Positions 21,868-32,952 are shown, counted from the stretch's first letter. The stretch: DNA of 64,000 nt from Adiantum capillus-veneris (GCA_014529385.2 CM043969.1:35723446-35787445); one strand, 5' to 3'. Program-made: numbers and translations. Notes: a model not told the origin generated them from the letters alone.

Positions 21868-22022
21868 GCCCATTGTTGCCCCTCTTCTTTGATTTTTTTG
21901 CACCCAAGAAGGTGCCCCACGCTTGCCCTTGCCATGAGCTTTGATTCCTTCCTCCAATGACTCCATTTTGCCACTTCTATTTATGGATTCTTTGTTGATA
22001 GCTCAGTGAGAAACCGTCCCCT

Positions 22023-22940
22023 ATGCTAAATCTAGCAAGCTCCTTTTCCCAAGGCCAGCCCACCCTTGCAAATGTTGTAGAGATTGTTGCACCTGGGTCA
22101 TCCACCAGCTCCTCTAAGGAGCCGCTTGTTTCCCCACGTGCCCCTCATACCTCTAGCGTCCCCTCTCGACTCCTCATCCTGCTTCCCCTTCCCCCCTTGC
22201 CTTTTGTGTAACAGGCCCTATCTCAGCGCGTGCAACATCGCCCCCCCCCCCCTCCCTCCCAAAAAAATAAAAATAAAACATCGGACGACCAGTCTCCCCC
22301 GATCAATCTCCACCGTCGATCCCCTCCCACCCTGCCCGTGTCAAATAGTGACGAGGTCCCATGATAGAGGTATCCGCCTTGTATTCCAAAAATGCAAAAG
22401 AGATGACAAAATCTCAGATTTCCAATCATCTCCAACAACTAAAACAACGCCACAATTTTCATAGGAGTGGTCCTATAAGGGGGGGCCCACATGCATAGCA
22501 ATAACTATTATAGGTTAACCACCCCCCCCCCCCCCCCCCCCCCCCCAACAACAACAAAAAAACAACACCCTCAAAAAGTGAAAATGCAAATGACCATTCC
22601 CTTTGCAATCACACGTCAAAAAGGAGCCTTCAATTTTGTGAACACTCCAATTTTCCATTCATTTAAAACACTTATTTATAAATTTAGGTCTTTTCCCAAG
22701 GATGAAAGAGATAAGATTGAGACTAGAGAGAGAATACAAAGTGAGACTTTTGAGATCAAATTCCAATGACTTCAGCATTGAGAAATGCGCGAGTTAGAGT
22801 TTCAAGGATATTGGAGGATCCCAAAGTGTATGACGGATTTGGGTGCCTCATTGAGCCATAGTTAGCCTACCCTTTTCTTTCAAATAACAATAACAAATAT
22901 TTTTCATGTACATGACGTGATGGAGGTAACTCTAACCACA
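22023..22940. other. No gene seen; poly-C tracts
   Basis: Homopolymer C runs occur at 22241-22252 (12 C) and 22522-22546 (25 C), with pyrimidine-rich sequence between. The short frames are not convincing. Confidence 0.6.
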
Positions 22941-22947
22941 TATTTGA

Positions 22948-23001
22948 TTACCCCCCTCCATGTGGGGGGTACCTAAGGTACCCCAAAGGGGAGGGGGGTA
23001 A
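22948..23001. repeat. Nested GC-rich hairpin
   Basis: The outer arms TTACCCCCCTCC (22948-22959) and its exact complement (22990-23001) enclose inner arms GGGGTACC / GGTACCCC (22966-22973 and 22977-22984) with a 3-base loop. It lies 130 bp before the left LTR of element B. No terminator role is expected in a plant; it may be a transposon footprint. Confidence 0.8.
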
Positions 23002-23130
23002 CTGTGGGGATACGTGGGACTTCTCCTCATGCCGTACACACATGTGGAGTAGAGGGAGAAGATGCCCAAATTTAAACTTCACCCTTTTGAGGTGTAGTTA
23101 ACTCATAATTGTTACCGCCTGTATGTGGGC

Positions 23131-24412
23131 TGTAACATTTAATGGCATAAAAACTTGTGTGTAGCGGAAATTAGCATGAACATAGTGGGCATTTCGTTAG
23201 AATAGATTCCTAATGAGAATTACAAGAGTGCTTGGGTGGAGAGAGCAACAAAAAGCATAACACCTAGTTAGATAGCATGAACAATACTCTTAAAAGAGAG
23301 AGAAATTAATCTATCGACAATAGTTGAGGACCGGATTTGCATGGAGCCGGTCCCCCCTCCAAAAGGCTTTGTATTATGGTTTCTCCCATCAAGAGAGACA
23401 TTGTACAATACAATTCTTTGTGTTCCTTCAAGACTAGATAGTGCAATGAAGATGAAAGCTTCATGCACTAAGCAAAACACTTAGCAAACACAACATCAAT
23501 TATCCCCGGTCTCAAACCCAAGACCTCACACACCTTCAAAGATGGTGAGAGCTAGCAGGGTATGAGAGTAGATTGAGAGGAAGAAGGAGTATCTTAGGAG
23601 AAAGATGTACATCTCCTCACATAATCACTCATATTAGCATAGCTTAGCTTAGTAATTAGCATGGTACAGGAGATGAGCATGCATTGAAGCTTGGCTCTTG
23701 GTTGGATTTGAATCCACATGCCAAGAGTGTGTCGGTGTAGGCTTCTGTCTCACAAGCTTGGAGTAGGTGATAAGCTCTCCATTAAAGCTTGGGAGGAGAT
23801 AGTCTTTTTCTTGCTTCTGACATAGACTGTGTGAGAGTGTGTGTGTGATAATTCCTTGCAAAAGTCAGCCCCCACTCTCTCTTGGGCGAGCCCTCTTGCT
23901 ATTTGCTCTTGCTCTACCCTCATTGGACCTCCCCAGGTCAAGCCAATGACTATTAAGCAGCATAAATGATAGCCTTCTGACATGTGTCCCCCTTTTCCCT
24001 TTTGTGAGAGCTTTAGGTAATTTAATAATTTAATTAAACTCTCATTGGACCCCTTTGCCTCTTGGCCAATAGGAATCAGGCAAGCCATTAGGCTGTTGAA
24101 TGCTCATTGGACCCCTTAGGAGACAGTCCAATAGTCTTCTAGAGGACTTAATTCTCATTGGTTATTTTATTAAGTGTTTTTAAATTAATTAAACTAGATT
24201 AAATCTAGCCTAATTCTCATTGGTCCACCTCCAAGGCCATCCAATAGGAATTGGGTACACCTTGTGGGCATCTAGGCTAGGGAGCTGACATGTGTCCCTT
24301 ATTCCCTTTGTGTAAAGGGAGCTTGTGTGTGTGTGTGTGGCTTTCTCTCTCATCCCATATATGCAAGGCTCGCCCCCTCCTATGTAGGGATGTGCAAAGA
24401 CTGTTTTGGACA
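23131..24412 (-). repeat. Element B 3' LTR
   Basis: 1282 bp, closely similar to 28814-30113. It carries a short (GT)n near 24323-24338, which accounts for most of the length difference. The frames at 23268-24465 inside it are repeated in the other LTR and are not genes. Confidence 0.92.
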
Positions 24413-24920
24413 CACACCAAGCATCCAATTCCCCTATGGTTGACCTTTGGACACAACCTTAGCATTTTGGAAGTCTTAATGGGTTGAACCTTAGGGTCTT
24501 TTTATCCCATTGTTGCTCATGGATATTTTGCAGATGGCCCTCCCTTTGGATCCCTATTTTCCCTCCTTTGGATCCCTACTGTGGCCGGTCTGCTAGCTTA
24601 ACCAATATTCTAGCTTTTTCTCCCCTGGTACTTCCCCATATTAAATGATCAGTTTAACATGAGAAAATCATTTAGGAGAATTAGATATTGATTATTATGA
24701 CATTACCTCTCTCTTGAAATCATAGTCGTCCTCGACTACGGTGTAGAGAAGATAAAGCATATTCATGAGTCCTTTTCTTAGCGGGTAGAGGATCCCTATG
24801 TTACCCTACGACATCATTCTACAGTGGATGACTAGTCCATTTGGTGCTTGAGAGCCTGAGGTTGCCGCAATCATGTCTGCACATTAGTCCTATCAATCTT
24901 CCATAGTAGAGTGACAAGCT
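24413..24920 (-). other. Element B internal end, integrase absent
   Basis: About 500 bp lie between the RNase H remnant and the 3' LTR. I see no HHCC or DDE integrase motif and no clear purine tract directly next to the LTR. Confidence 0.65.
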
Positions 24921-25649
24921 CTACTTGGTGTTTGGGAGACGTCGTCTCCGCAAACTTGATCTAAGCATGCATACTTCTTCATTTTTGTGCACAATAAAGA
25001 AAGGAAAATGAAAATGAAATTGCGAAAGGAAATTTTCCCACCTCATTTGTTTGTCGGAGAGCTTGGTCTGCGTCATGAAGTACTTAAGACTTTGGTGATC
25101 CGTTCGCAGAATGAAAGGAGTCCCCAATAAATAGTGCTTCCATGAGTCTAAGGCATGTAGAACTGCAAGGAGTTCCTTTTCATACATGCCTAGAGCTTGC
25201 TCAACAGGGTCAAGCCTTTGACTCTCATAGCCTATGGTGTGCCCTTCTTGGAGAAAAACAGCTCCAAGGCAATCACCACAAGCATCACATTGGACCTCAA
25301 ATGGTTTTGAGAGATCCGGTAGTGTAAGCAGCACAGGTTGAGAGATAAGCTTTTTGAAAGCATTGTTCTCCCTAGCAGACCATGTATACCTAATGATTTT
25401 CTTTGTTAGGTCATGTAATGGTCCCACAATTTGTGAGAACTTTTCTATGAAGCGTCTATAGTATGCACACATACCTATAAAGCTTCGTAGTTCATGAAGA
25501 TTCCTTGGTTTAGGCCATCCTTTTATTACCTCTAACTTTGATGGATCCATTTGGATGCCATCTTGAGAGATAATGTGACCTAAATACTGAATCTCTTGCA
25601 AGAAAAATTCACTTTTCTTTCGATTAACATAAAGTTTATTCTCTCTCAA
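24921..25649 (-). pseudogene. Element B RT C-terminus and RNase H
   Basis: This continues the Gag-Pol frame after the TAG at 25665-25667 in the same phase. It holds the RT thumb (FFLQEIQYLGHIIS), the connection motif FIGMCAYYRRFI, and a Ty3/Gypsy RNase H with acidic motifs in VQCDACGDCLGAVFLQ, YEKELLAVLHAL and LRTDHQSLKYF. The last residues do not match the family ending (normally ADALSRR), indicating a frameshift or break near 24990. RNase H removes RNA from the RNA/DNA hybrid during cDNA synthesis. Confidence 0.88.
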
Positions 25650-25664
25650 AACTTGAAATATTAC

Positions 25665-28382
25665 CTAGAGGTGTTGCTTGTGTTCGTCTAATGAATTAGA
25701 GTAGATGATAATATCATCAAAGAAAACTCCAGTGAAGGTTCGATGAGGCCTGAACAGCTTCTCCATTAAGCGGTTGAATGTGGCTGGTGCATTGGTCAAG
25801 CCAAAAGGCATGACAATGTATTCGTAAAGACCAAATGTGGTGCAAAATGTGGTCTTTACAATGTCTTGATCAACTATATTTATTTGATGATAGCCACTCT
25901 TTAGGTCAATCCTACTGAAGTAGGTCAATCCTTGTAGCTTATCAAATAGGTCTTCTACCCGTGGAACGGGAAACCTATTCTTGATAGTGATCCTGTTTAG
26001 TGCTCTATCGTCGACACACATTCGATATGTTCCGTCTTTCTTTTGCACGAATAGCATAGGTGAGAAAAATGGAGATGAGCTAGGCCTAACCATGCCCTTC
26101 TCAACTAACTCATGCACTTGCTGCATAATCTCCTCTTGTTGTTCTTGAGAAACTCTATAAGGAGGTTTGTTAGGCGGTGAACTTCCTGGAAGAAGTTCAA
26201 TTGCATGGTAATCATTACCTCGTTTAGGAGGTAGCTCACAAGGGATGTCGTCAATAAAAACATCTTGAAACCCCTTGAGAAAATCGGATAACTCTAATTC
26301 CTTTTGGTTGATTTTATTTTCTTTTGCTAAAGCATTAGGTTCATTTTGAGAATCTTTAACAAAAATCATGTACACAGAAATAGAGCTCTTTATTGACTTG
26401 TTGAAAGCTGGTGTATGTACAATGGGGATAGTGTTACCCATTTCCTTAGCATCTATATACATGTCTTTTTTCCTCAACTTAAAGGACATTCTCCTTTCAA
26501 GAAATTTAACATTGGCAGCCAGGCGGTCAAACCATGGTGCCCCTAGGATTACATCCTCATGCTTGAGAGGAGAGATAAAGAAGTCCTCTTTGTCCACATA
26601 GCCTTGGACATGAAGCCTCAATTTCCCAATTAAGGGAGTGACCGAAGCTTCTTGCCCCTTGAAGGCACTGTCTGCGGGTAGGACATCTCCCATCTCGTAG
26701 GCTTGTATGCCTAGCTTGGTGGCCAACTCTATAGATATAAAATTGTGAGTAGAACCAGGGTCAAAGAGAATAAAAGCATCATGTTCTCTTACCTTTCCCC
26801 AAGCATGGCATAGAGGAGATCCTTTGTGGTGAGTTTGGTGAGTCTCCTCCTCTTGGATTTCAACCAAGGTAGCTCTAGGAGGATCTTGGCGGTTGTTCTT
26901 TTGGGGACAAGCGCGGTACGCATGCCCTTGTTCTCCGCACTTGAAACACCACTTATCCTTACGATAACGCTCAAGCTCTTCAGGAGAGAGTTTGTTCTTA
27001 CCTTTGTAAACTCCCTTCTCTTTAGCTTTGTTGGAGTTGCCCTTATGAAACTTTTGGACATTGTCCTTCCCCTTAGGCTCGTTGGAACCCTTGTTTTCCG
27101 TGGGCTTATTATTTCTTTTAGCCCCCGTTTGGAAATTGATTCGAGAGGCCACCATAGTATGGTGTATTACCACCGATATGGTACGTGGACTTTGGGAGTT
27201 GACATACTCCGCCATTTCTTCGGTTAAGCCTGCACAAAATTGTTGCTTTTGCTCTCCAAAATCCAACTTTTTGAAGACAGTGTCTTTGAGTTGTAAATCC
27301 CAAAACTTGTCTACATATTTGTGGATGGATTCATAGGGAGAGAGCTTTAAGCTTTGCCAATCGGTGATTACTTTGTCTTTGGCATCGATGGCCAAAAACT
27401 GCTTCATAATGGAAGTTCTTAAAGCTTTCCATGTTCGTGGAGCTTCACCGTTGGCTCGTAGGCTAGACCACCATTGCCTGGTGGACTTTTGAAAGTGCAT
27501 AGCTACATGGCGTAGCTCATAGGACTCCGTGAAGCCCTCATCTCCAAACGCCGCATCAAATTCCTGGATAAAGGCCCAGACTTTGTTCGTAGCACCAAAG
27601 GTGCCATCATAGGTAAGGAAAGAGATGCTCTTCCCTCCCTCTTTGAACTTCTTCAGCTTGGATGACCTCTTCCATGCGGCATAGGATTTCATATGGCCTC
27701 TTCTTTTTGATGGTTCAAAGGTTGCACCATCACTTTCTTCAGAAGGTGTAGAATTTGAAGAAGGTGGAAAAGAGGGTGATCTCTTTCTCACCTTTTTCTT
27801 GTCTTGATCTTCATTGTCCTCACCATCACTTTCATAAGAGGAAGAGGATGAAGAAGATGGAGAAGAGGGTGTCCTCTTTCTCGCCTTTTTCTTCTCTTGC
27901 TTTTTATCATCCCTCTTTGAATTATGGTGTGGAGAAGAGTGCGATGGTCTTCTCCGCTTTGGTGGTGATGGAGAGCGTTTAGCCCGCCGTCTTCGTGGAA
28001 CCATCTCCGCCGAGGTGGCGGGAGACTCACTTCTTTCTCGTTCCTTCGGTGGAGGCTCTTGAATTCTCCTTTGGGAAGGAGATGCATCATCAAGAAGTAA
28101 ATTATTGAGCCCTTCGTATGGATTCTCTTCTTCTTCCCAAATCGGAGAGAGGCCTCTTTTGGAATTCTCACAAGGAGGCTTCCTAGGTGTTCTCTCGTCA
28201 TGGTAGTGAGCTTGGAGAATCCCGTGAGCACGGAGCTGCCGTTGCACTTCACTTTGGAGAGATGGATTGCCCATGGCTTGTTGAAGCCTAGAAACAAGAT
28301 AGTTAACAAGCATCGGAGCATCATTAGTAGCTTGCTCATTAGTAAAATCAAAGTTATCAACATTAATTTCACTCTCAGCCAT
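25665..28382 (-). CDS. Element B Gag-Pol (gag, protease, RT)
   Basis: A 905-codon frame from the ATG at 28382. Residues 1-110 are an N-terminal region. Residues 115-230 form an SR/SP- and Lys-rich low-complexity domain with two similar KKARKR/KKVRKR-SPS blocks. Residues 245-410 are the Gag capsid (WWSSLRANGEAPRTWKAL). The zinc knuckle CFKCGEQGHAYRAC is at 479-492. The protease has FDPGSTHNFIS (541 onward; DPG in place of DSG, as in many plant Gypsy elements) and VILGAPWF (about 611). The RT runs from about 745 (VQKKDGTYRMCVDDRALN, MPFGLTNAPATF) to the catalytic FFDD at 887-890. It ends at TAG 25665-25667 where relatives have Gln. The RT uses FFDD rather than YVDD; F at the first position occurs in this family. 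Confidence 0.92.
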   Translation of the reverse strand: MAESEINVDNFDFTNEQATNDAPMLVNYLVSRLQQAMGNPSLQSEVQRQLRAHGILQAHYHDERTPRKPPCENSKRGLSPIWEEEENPYEGLNNLLLDDASPSQRRIQEPPPKERERSESPATSAEMVPRRRRAKRSPSPPKRRRPSHSSPHHNSKRDDKKQEKKKARKRTPSSPSSSSSSSYESDGEDNEDQDKKKVRKRSPSFPPSSNSTPSEESDGATFEPSKRRGHMKSYAAWKRSSKLKKFKEGGKSISFLTYDGTFGATNKVWAFIQEFDAAFGDEGFTESYELRHVAMHFQKSTRQWWSSLRANGEAPRTWKALRTSIMKQFLAIDAKDKVITDWQSLKLSPYESIHKYVDKFWDLQLKDTVFKKLDFGEQKQQFCAGLTEEMAEYVNSQSPRTISVVIHHTMVASRINFQTGAKRNNKPTENKGSNEPKGKDNVQKFHKGNSNKAKEKGVYKGKNKLSPEELERYRKDKWCFKCGEQGHAYRACPQKNNRQDPPRATLVEIQEEETHQTHHKGSPLCHAWGKVREHDAFILFDPGSTHNFISIELATKLGIQAYEMGDVLPADSAFKGQEASVTPLIGKLRLHVQGYVDKEDFFISPLKHEDVILGAPWFDRLAANVKFLERRMSFKLRKKDMYIDAKEMGNTIPIVHTPAFNKSIKSSISVYMIFVKDSQNEPNALAKENKINQKELELSDFLKGFQDVFIDDIPCELPPKRGNDYHAIELLPGSSPPNKPPYRVSQEQQEEIMQQVHELVEKGMVRPSSSPFFSPMLFVQKKDGTYRMCVDDRALNRITIKNRFPVPRVEDLFDKLQGLTYFSRIDLKSGYHQINIVDQDIVKTTFCTTFGLYEYIVMPFGLTNAPATFNRLMEKLFRPHRTFTGVFFDDIIIYSNSLDEHKQHL

Positions 28383-28800
28383 TCTAACAGCTTTTAGGTG
28401 TAAACTTTTTAGGTGTACTTTGGCACTTCAAGCCCTAGTTGCTACTCCTCTTTACCCCTTTAGAAAAAGCACTCAAGCTACTGTACCCATGGCTCGAATA
28501 CCATTAATTGCAAGGAATAGAAGAGAGGGTCTTTCAACACCAAAACAACACCGGCTCCTGTCAAGCTTCTAATAGCTCAATAGTGGTTAAGCCGTAGGCA
28601 ATAAGCCGTAGGCAAGCCCCGTAAGACTCCACTATTAAGACCATAGCTCTCGACGGTGATGCCCCATTAACTGCATGAAGGCAGGCGCACTGCAAGGTTG
28701 AAAAATCCCTATTCTACTTACTCACAGGCAATTAATAATACCAACCATTTATAGCTAGCTTGAGGACCTCCCTTCTTGAGCAAGAAAGAAAAAACCTTGT

Positions 28801-28812
28801 GCTCTGATACCA
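28801..28812 (-). promoter_or_regulatory. Element B primer binding site (initiator Met)
   Basis: In element sense TGGTATCAGAGC starts two bases after the 5' LTR. It is a perfect complement of the initiator tRNA-Met 3' end, the usual primer of plant LTR elements. Confidence 0.93.
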
Positions 28813-28813
28813 A

Positions 28814-30005
28814 TGTAACATTTAATGGCATAAAAACTTTTGTGTAGTGGAAATTAGCATGAACATAGTGGGCATTTCATTAGAATGGATTCCTAATGAG
28901 AATTACAAGAGTGCTTGGGTGGAGAGACCAACAAAAAGCATAACACCTAGTTAGATAGCATGAACAATACTTTCAAAAGAGAGAGAAATTAAGCTATTGA
29001 GAACAGTTGAGGACCGGATTTTCATGGAGCCAGTCCCCCCTCCAGAAGGCTTTGTATTATGGTTTCTCCCATCAAGAGAGACATTGTACAATACAATTCT
29101 TTGTGTTTCTTCAAGACTAGATAGTGCAATGAAGATGAAAGCTTCATGCACTAAGCAAAACACTTAGCAAACAAAACATCAATTATCCCCGGTCTCAAAC
29201 CCAAGACCTCACACACCTTCAAAGATGGTGAGAGCTAGCAGGGTATGAGAGTGGATTGAGAGGAAGAAGGAGTATCTTACAAGAAAGATGTACATCTCCT
29301 CACATAATCACTCATATTAGCATAGCTTAGCTTAGTAATTAGCATGGTAGAGGAGATGAGCATGCATTGAAGCTTGGCTCTTGGTTGGATTTGAATCCAC
29401 ATGCCAAGAGTGTGTCAGTGTAGGCTTCTATCTCACAAGCTTGGAGTAGGTGATGAGCTCTCCATTAAAGCTTGGGAAGAGATAGTCTTTTTCTTGCTTC
29501 TCACATAGACTTTGTGAGAGTGTGTGTGTGATAATGCCTTGCAAAAATCAGCCCCCTCTCTCTCTTGGGCGAGCCCTCTTTCTATTTGCTCTTGCTCTAC
29601 CCTCATTGGACCTCCCCAGGTCAAGCCAATGACTATTAAGCAGCATAAATGATAGCCTTCTGACATGTGTCCCCCCTTCCCCTTTTGTGAGAGCTTTAGG
29701 TAATTCAATAATTTAATTAAACTCTCATTGGACCCCTTTGCCTCTTGGCCAATAGGAATCAGGCAAGCCATTGGGCTGTTGAATGCTCATTGCACCCCTT
29801 GGGAGACAGTCCAATAGTCTTCTAGAGGACTTAATTCTCATTGGTTCTTTTATTAAGTGTTTTTAAATTAATTAAACTAGATTTACTCTAGCCTAATTCT
29901 CATTGGTCCACCTCCAAGGCCATCCAATAGAAATTGGGTACACCTTGTGGGCATCTGGGCTAGGGAGCTGACATGTGTCCCTTATTCCCTTTGTGTAAAG
30001 GGAGC

Positions 30006-30041
<36 letters not shown>

Positions 30042-30113
30042 CTTTCTCTCTCATCCCCTACATGCAAGGCTCGCCCCCTCCTATGTAGGGATGTGCAAAG
30101 ACTTTTTTGGACA
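28814..30113 (-). repeat. Element B 5' LTR
   Basis: 1300 bp, the partner of 23131-24412. It contains a (GT)n tract at about 30007-30040, roughly twice as long as in the other LTR. Sequence similarity stops at GGACA (30113). Confidence 0.92.
30007..30040. repeat. (GT)n microsatellite in LTR
   Basis: About 34 bp of GT repeat; the homologous tract in the other LTR is about 16 bp. Confidence 0.95.
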
Positions 30114-30135
30114 CCTCTATCAACACATTTGAGAA

Positions 30136-30709
30136 GTGGCTTGCCCATTGTCCAATATTGCAAGTAACAACCAGAAGTTCTCATATGAGAACAACCACCA
30201 CGGGAGCCTCCTTTGCATTGAACTTGACAACCCAACTGTGTGGACACTAAACTCCATTCGAGAAACGCATCTAGAATTAATACTGAGTATTAAGAGCTAT
30301 AAATTGGTTTTATTTTGGATAAAGTATGGAGAAAATTCTTGTGTTGGGCTCATACCAACTCCTCCTGCTTGCAGATGCATAAAAAGACTATTACACATAT
30401 ATGGAAGGCTATGCGGAAATCTAGAGTTGTACATGTCAAAAATCCAGGAAGTCACGGTGCCTTTACAAACGGATAGCAACTCGTGTGGATGGAGGTTCCT
30501 CCTACATGCTGAGTATAGACTGCAAAGATTTTTTTTCACTAAAGCCATTCATGTCAAAGGTATGCATTTTGCACAGCATTACTATAACATTGTTACAGTT
30601 TGGACAAAAATGTGTCTCACTTTCTTTTTGTTTTTGTTTTTTCTTTTGCAGAGTGCATAAGAGAAGTACACCATATTATTTTCATCGATGTTGTTTCACC
30701 CTAAGCAAG
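30136..30709 (+). pseudogene. Ulp1-like (C48) cysteine peptidase remnant
   Basis: The frame shows the late catalytic motifs of Ulp1/SENP peptidases in order. A His-containing strand is followed by LLCIELDNPTVWTLNSI (the catalytic Asp position reads Asn). About 80 residues later comes VPLQTDSNSCGWRFLLHAEY, with Gln exactly six residues before the Cys of SCG, as in the family. A GT..AG intron (30560-30651, with a T-rich end) would join the frame to a second exon with about 19 more codons, ending in TAA near 30705. Such peptidase domains occur in plant MULE and CACTA transposons as well as in SUMO proteases. The N-terminal part is missing, and element B abuts it. It is probably captured or transposon-derived and no longer active. 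Confidence 0.55.
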
Positions 30710-30867
30710 CATCTACTTGCAAATTCACATCTTGTGAGGATGGATGCAAAATAGACCCTATTGGATGACCACAAAATTTGCAATTTGATTTTCTGTATTT
30801 GCAGAAGGAGTGTGTTTTCATTGATGGCCACTACCACCCTACCAAACCAGATGTATTCATATACTAT

Positions 30868-31941
30868 TGTGACGCGTTAGGGAGAGCGAAATACATTGAT
30901 AATAAAAAATACAGAGAACACACTATAAATAAATGAAATAAAGAATCTGTATGGATGTAAGTTAATCATTGCAAGAGGAGCATAGCTTGTTTCATAACCT
31001 CCCGGCCATCCCTGAGCTATCTCAATCTAAATCTCAATCACGCTCTCAATCTCAATCTCAATCTCAATCTTGTGCACAATCTCACTCTCAATCACACTCT
31101 CACTCTCAATCTCAATCACACTCTCAGTCTCTTGATGGAAACAATGATCATAATAGGAATCGCAATACGATCACAATGCCAGTATCAGGACACCTTGCAC
31201 AGATCCTAATTCACACATTAGTTTCTGCATCGTCTGCAAAATATCCAAAAGAGCATACTCGTGCAACCAAATCAGCATGATAATCAAGTTTAAAACATCA
31301 TTTTGTACCATTATAAAAGAGTGCAATCACTGCTTGATTGGATGAAACAAATGAGATATTATCTGTGTATGTATGTTTGTAAGCTAACATGTTGCTGCTT
31401 GTAGGCTACCCTGCTGCTGCTGGCAATTTGTTTTTGTCATAATTTTATCATACGAACTGATAATATAAGCTTCCAAACACTCAAAACATCGGGAACATAT
31501 CTAGTCTACGAGAAGACAACATGGGCAGAATTACAAAAACGTCTTTCTTTGGGTAAAACTACAACTTTTAGATTGTGGCTCAGAAACACACTATTTTTGG
31601 GTCTCCATGACCTTTTCAACTTATTTTAATCTTGTCCATATATTTTAAGCTAAAACACATGAAAATAAAACATTGATATTAATAAAAACCTCAATTTTAA
31701 CTACGTGTTCCCTTTACAGTACAACCAAATGATCTTTTATTCAATAATTATTACTAAATACATCTTTAATGTATTGTGAAGAGAATATATTTTATCCCTC
31801 GATATCTCCCACTGATTTGTGTTCGTCTAATACAATCTATCTCGAAAACTATTCAACAATATTTTGAACCATATCTAACAAAAGATCTAACCTATAACAA
31901 TATTTCTGACTTTTATAACTTGGAAAAATAGTCCTATTACA
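30868..31941 (-). repeat. Element C 3' LTR
   Basis: 1074 bp, the partner of 32967-34036. It contains a CTCAAT-type hexamer array (31019-31135). Frames inside it are Gln/Ser repeats from the array. Confidence 0.88.
31019..31135. repeat. Hexanucleotide (CTCAAT)n array
   Basis: Imperfect copies of CTCAAT/CTCACT, shared with 33125-33235 in the other LTR but with different copy order. Confidence 0.9.
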
Positions 31942-31953
31942 TTCTCCCCTTAT
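31942..31953 (-). promoter_or_regulatory. Element C polypurine tract
   Basis: In element sense ATAAGGGGAGAA directly precedes the 3' LTR. Confidence 0.75.
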
Positions 31954-32952
31954 CAAAATTACCTCTCTCTCAGAGTTTGAAGGAGGGAGAAAACTTGGTA
32001 GGTCATCAAGCAAAACATCTTTGAACTCATCAAGAAGCTTTTCCACATACTTTGAGAGTTTCTATTTTGCTTTCTTACTTCAGCTTCATCTTTTAACTCG
32101 TTTGTAAAATTTATAAAAGTCTCATACTCTTGTCTAAGTCACCTTATCAATTTTAAAGACAACCTAGAATTAGAATATCTTTCTTTCTCGTGAAGAGTGC
32201 GACTATCCCATCAAATGATTAAAGAGATATTTTTCTTTCTTCACAATCAATCAAAAGATGATTTTTAGTCATCTAATTAATGCCAATAATTACATCAAGC
32301 ATACGTATGTCTATGACATAAAAATTTCCTCTATGATTCTGACCATTTAAAGAAAAACACAGATTTTTAATTAGTTATTTGGTGAACCTTTTATTATCAG
32401 TAGTTAGGTCCACAAGTCTTTTAATTTTTCAATTTAATTTTTTAGACAATTCAAAGGACAAGAAATTAGTACCCGAATCAATTAAGAAATTCAATTTCAG
32501 GTTTTTGATTTTACGCATAAATTTAATCACAAAAGCTTTCAAATGACATGCCAAAGACATAAAGCATCACAAAGAAGGGCTAGATGACTTACCTTTATCA
32601 TGCGCATCGCCAATAGTCTCCAATTGAGCCATCTTGGTATGGAAAGTTGCCTTTTTGATCACTTTGCTCGAGCATTCGAAAGTCTTGTAGTCGTGTTCTT
32701 TATATTGAAAGTATAATCCAAAAGCTTCTATATCTTCAATCCACATTTTTAAATCTTTTCATGTCTTCCTTATGCCATAAAGCTCATTGACCTTACCTTT
32801 CTTGAAGAATTCTTTCACCGCCCCTTCTCTCTAATAGAAATCTTCGTCGTTCTTTTTCGCTTCTTCTCCTTTGATCATTTGCGTCCCCTTTTATCTGCTT
32901 CTTTTGTCTATCGTTTCTCGTATTCTTTCATCGATTTCGCAGAATCGTAACT
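31954..32952 (-). pseudogene. Element C gag/protease remnants
   Basis: Minus-strand fragments include LIDSGTNFLS followed later by a VIIGIN-type motif (about 32260-32500), the two signatures of a retropepsin. Nearer the 3' LTR is EFKDVLLDDLPSFLPP (31975-32030), a conserved stretch that precedes RT in Ty3/Gypsy elements. The part at 32590-32900 is Lys-rich and gag-like. Stops are frequent. Confidence 0.6.

Larger units (their letters stand above)
23131..30113 (-). mobile_element. Element B: Ty3/Gypsy retrotransposon lacking integrase
   Basis: Two long direct repeats (23131-24412 and 28814-30113) start TGTAACATT and end GGACA. Next to the right one is a perfect initiator-Met primer site, so the element reads on the minus strand. 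Inside is one Gag-Pol frame, open except for a single TAG, from 28382 through gag, protease, RT and RNase H. It decays at 24921, and there is no integrase or good polypurine tract before the 3' LTR. The flanking five bases (TGGGC at left, CCTCT at right) do not match, so the original target duplication is not visible. It is a deletion derivative that would need integrase supplied in trans. Confidence 0.9.

Noticed and set aside
21646-21974. Frames rich in Arg-Glu or Ser-Leu across the CT tract
   Set aside because: They are translations of a dinucleotide repeat in several frames, with no other content.
22522-22546. Poly-C run as a biological signal
   Set aside because: Homopolymers of this length are unstable and often mis-assembled; nothing around it supports a function.
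23750-24088. 112-codon minus-strand frame, also at 29433-29771
   Set aside because: It is repeated only because both copies lie in the LTRs of element B; there is no known motif and no independent evidence of coding.
29947-30247. Cys-Val and Thr-His repeat frames
   Set aside because: They come from the GT microsatellite within an LTR.
30969-31280. Gln/Ser-rich frame
   Set aside because: It is a translation of the CTCAAT array inside the element C LTR.
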